In this document: one piece after another, positions 34,801-35,572 of the stretch | Layout of the letters: every line of letters begins with the position of its first letter | Position numbering within the stretch: the stretch's first letter is position 1 | NCBI GenBank assembly: GCA_020352215.1 | Contig: CP070675.1 | Location: 40,775-76,346 of the forward strand | Reading direction: 5' to 3' | From: Phycisphaerales bacterium | GTDB taxonomy: Bacteria > Planctomycetota > Phycisphaerae > Sedimentisphaerales > Anaerobacaceae | DNA: 35,572 nt | The notes under the pieces: generated by a model | Seen by the model: only the letters and a program-made list of their open reading frames with translations | Told to the model about the DNA's origin: nothing | The model's database searches: none | Translations under genes and position numbers: made by a program

Positions 34801-35253
34801 GCGGTTTTTACATTGGCCCGTCCCATCACACCACTTGACAAATTCGAAATCCCCCGGCCCAAATCAAAATATAAGATCGTTTTGATAACTGATGCCCTAT
34901 GTTACAGTGCAACGGATATCTTTTCCGCTGGATTCAAAGATCATAATCTCGGCAAAATTATGGGCATTCATGAAAATACCGGAGCTGGAGGAGCCAACGT
35001 CTGGCCTCATTCTTTGCTGTATCACCTGACAATGGAATCCGCGGACAGATCGAAATACTTCAAAGCGTTGCCGTATGGAGCTAACTTCACGATTGCGATT
35101 CGGCGTACCTTACGTGTCGGACAAAACGCCGGAATCCCGCTCGAAGATTTGGGCGTCAGACCCGACTTTATCCACCAGATGACAAAACGCGATCTGCTGG
35201 AGAGAAACGAGGATCTGATTGCGGAAGCTTGTGAAATATTGAAGACTATGTGA
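31900..35253 (+). CDS. Amidohydrolase fused to S41 serine protease
   Basis: The 1117-residue protein has two enzymes. Residues about 10-390 are a TIM-barrel amidohydrolase: GGTIYPGLIELHNHLSY with metal ligands His74 and His76, LIHLAEG (His203), GIHCVGL (His236) and GLGSDWSASGS (Asp287), then TINAAKIL and GSLEKGKKADLLVL. The SDWSASGS form points to the ATZ/TRZ group, which includes nucleobase and triazine deaminases. Residues about 560-1117 are an S41 (tail-specific/tricorn-like) protease: LRDLHTAY with His658, SFGYIRIFSF (862-871), ILDVRNNGGGN (896-906) and ITDALCYSATDIFSAG (996-1011) with the probable nucleophile Ser1003. The Lys of the Ser-Lys dyad is absent (HENTGAGG). There is no signal peptide. 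GAGAGGA precedes the ATG, in an operon with the UDG-fold gene. Confidence 0.88.
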   Translation: MSKIALQQNTEYALEGRVVTMEPGRPVISSGVVYIRGDSIVDVKKYTESPPPGFTKKMIIKSGGTIYPGLIELHNHLSYNIIPMWMVPKQFADRDQWRRHEDYKKKMTGPMKVLGHIDGYLQAIVRYVECKLLFSGVTSSQGITLASHPTIQKHYKGIVRNVEQTVDRDLPDAETRISDIDSKEASKLLERLERPKTKCYLIHLAEGIHSRANKHFKALQISTNKWAITDALAGIHCVGLLPEDFEVMGNNKGSMIWSPMSNLLLYGAIADIVSAKENNLLIGLGSDWSASGSKNLLCELKVARLISDELDGVFSDEELIQMVTINAAKILKWDHACGSLEKGKKADLLVLRGKTGNQYKKLIDAKENAISFVVIDGWPRIGYKRLMNKFDIKKKDLEEVKIGGSTRYMYLENEAENVIDIDLTYAEAQKKLKKGMANLQKHALDMEATNTGIFAGAASLADPGTRWHIISEHEDLPGSSQRHHLPYENEITGGTIFEEAAVPLSQILESMPLDPATIAGDRFYFNNLALQKNLPEYIKLKLPRFYGKKIDLSDLTSHVKNISATVRSNFDFIQSLSRYYDTPGYLNLNDRLTIIDQAMILLEQGYVHRPLKRALHASNPLERLRILRNKVLEEDDFMPEIEFHKEIIRIFNSLRDLHTAYQLPAPFYDKVAFVPFFMEVYFDAGQPRYVVSRLIGKSPSAHFKKGVEITHWNHIPVDRAVKANGDRYAGSNPAARFARGLDSMTFRPLAVMLPPEEEAVTIQYLTGKDRKRQITVPWMVGPAHSLPSLEDFDTEDVQLSAGFDYLTRMVQSVKKSFFAFGTIKKDNLSKHRDKRIIPEKGHMETTFPGHFRAFKVPHGGKSFGYIRIFSFMTNDPQAFVAEFIRLLKKMPKSGIILDVRNNGGGNILAAEWILQALSPKRITPEPAQFINTNLVEELCRLHSPSATLPELDLTRWNKSLSQVRQTGAVFTLARPITPLDKFEIPRPKSKYKIVLITDALCYSATDIFSAGFKDHNLGKIMGIHENTGAGGANVWPHSLLYHLTMESADRSKYFKALPYGANFTIAIRRTLRVGQNAGIPLEDLGVRPDFIHQMTKRDLLERNEDLIAEACEILKTM

Positions 35254-35572
35254 CATGGAGGGAATTAAGGGATACGCCTGCCTCACAGGGGGCGCATTTT
35301 TCGATGAGTTGCGCTTGCCAGTGACAGGTATTGACAGAGGACAGTGGGTGCCCTGACTTGCTGCGGCGCGGATCGAACGAATGGAGTTGCGAGCTTTGAG
35401 GGCTTTGCTCGATAAGGAAGATCCGGCTTATGAGTGGGGCGAGCCTAACTAATCGCTCGTTACTCCTATCTCGTATGCGGCTTCAAGCCGCTGCCATCGC
35501 TTGACGGGCCGCGACAGTGATTCCAGACGGTCCAGACGGTATTGTCGCTTCGCACCCGCATTCTCGCCCACG
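35254..35572. other. Right-edge region with coding-like fragments
   Basis: No complete gene is visible. On the plus strand a short frame ends at 35452 with the coding-like LRALLDKEDPAYEWGEPN. On the minus strand a frame enters from the right edge and stops at 35449. The two overlap at their ends. No terminator for the upstream operon is recognisable. Confidence 0.4.
35449..35572 (-). CDS. Possible C-terminal end of a gene entering from the right edge
   Basis: Reading leftward from the edge, 40 codons remain open up to TAG at 35449-35451. They contain KRQYRLDRLESLSRPVKRW, a plausible basic helical C-terminus. The piece is too short to assign and may be a chance frame. Confidence 0.3.
   Translation of the reverse strand, partial: VGENAGAKRQYRLDRLESLSRPVKRWQRLEAAYEIGVTSD

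Noticed and set aside
1..35572. CRISPR arrays, tRNA or rRNA genes, insertion sequences
   Set aside because: No regularly spaced repeats, no cloverleaf-type sequence and no transposase or integrase reading frame were seen.

Overview
The window looks like a chromosomal segment of a diderm bacterium with moderate GC, most likely a member of the Planctomycetota close to Phycisphaerae. This is an inference from gene content and style. The evidence is frequent GTG and TTG starts, dnaA standing alone without dnaN, an LptB-type ABC ATPase, a large YidC, long lineage-specific secreted proteins, and a short coding-like fragment at 29.2-29.6 kb that resembles repeats I remember from this phylum. No tRNA, rRNA, CRISPR array, transposase or integrase was found.

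Layout. 1-1195 (minus): ribE and the N-terminal part of pdxA, which runs off the left edge. 1324-3723 (plus): a membrane-anchored protein of unknown function, a divergent thymidylate-synthase-fold protein and a cytoplasmic parvulin. 3724-4371: a long gap with a candidate structured RNA that ends in a strong intrinsic terminator, then a promoter for nrdR. 4372-5563 (plus): nrdR and a free-standing protein with two ATP-cone domains. 5623-6555 (minus): miaA. 6672-11328 (plus): ispA, a small secreted ORF with a terminator, then dxs and nadK, which overlap. 11433-13370: a large secreted proline/serine-rich protein with TPR-like helices. 13371-14415: about 1 kb with no assignable gene. 14416-15903 (minus): dnaA, with an AT-rich origin-like upstream region. 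16168-19969 (minus): rsmB, fmt, def and an lptB-like ATPase, which join translation initiation/rRNA modification to envelope transport. 20389-24739 (plus): a metallophosphoesterase, yidC and mnmE. 24805-29018 (minus): an amino-acid permease fused to a PTS EIIA domain, a large palindrome flanked by direct repeats, and dnaK. 29019-30073: a non-coding stretch with a repeat-like fragment and a promoter. 30074-35253 (plus): a two-gene operon. 35254-35572: coding-like fragments at the right edge.

Most of the window is housekeeping. The exception is 30074-35253. Its first gene encodes two tandem uracil-DNA-glycosylase-fold domains, the first with recognisable active-site motifs and the second degenerate. 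Fourteen bases later a 1117-residue protein joins an ATZ/TRZ-type amidohydrolase (nucleobase-deaminase-like) to an S41 serine protease. A base-excision-type fold beside a base-processing-type hydrolase fused to a protease is a combination I do not recognise as a described system. It is the best candidate here for something new, possibly a nucleic-acid-sensing or defence module.
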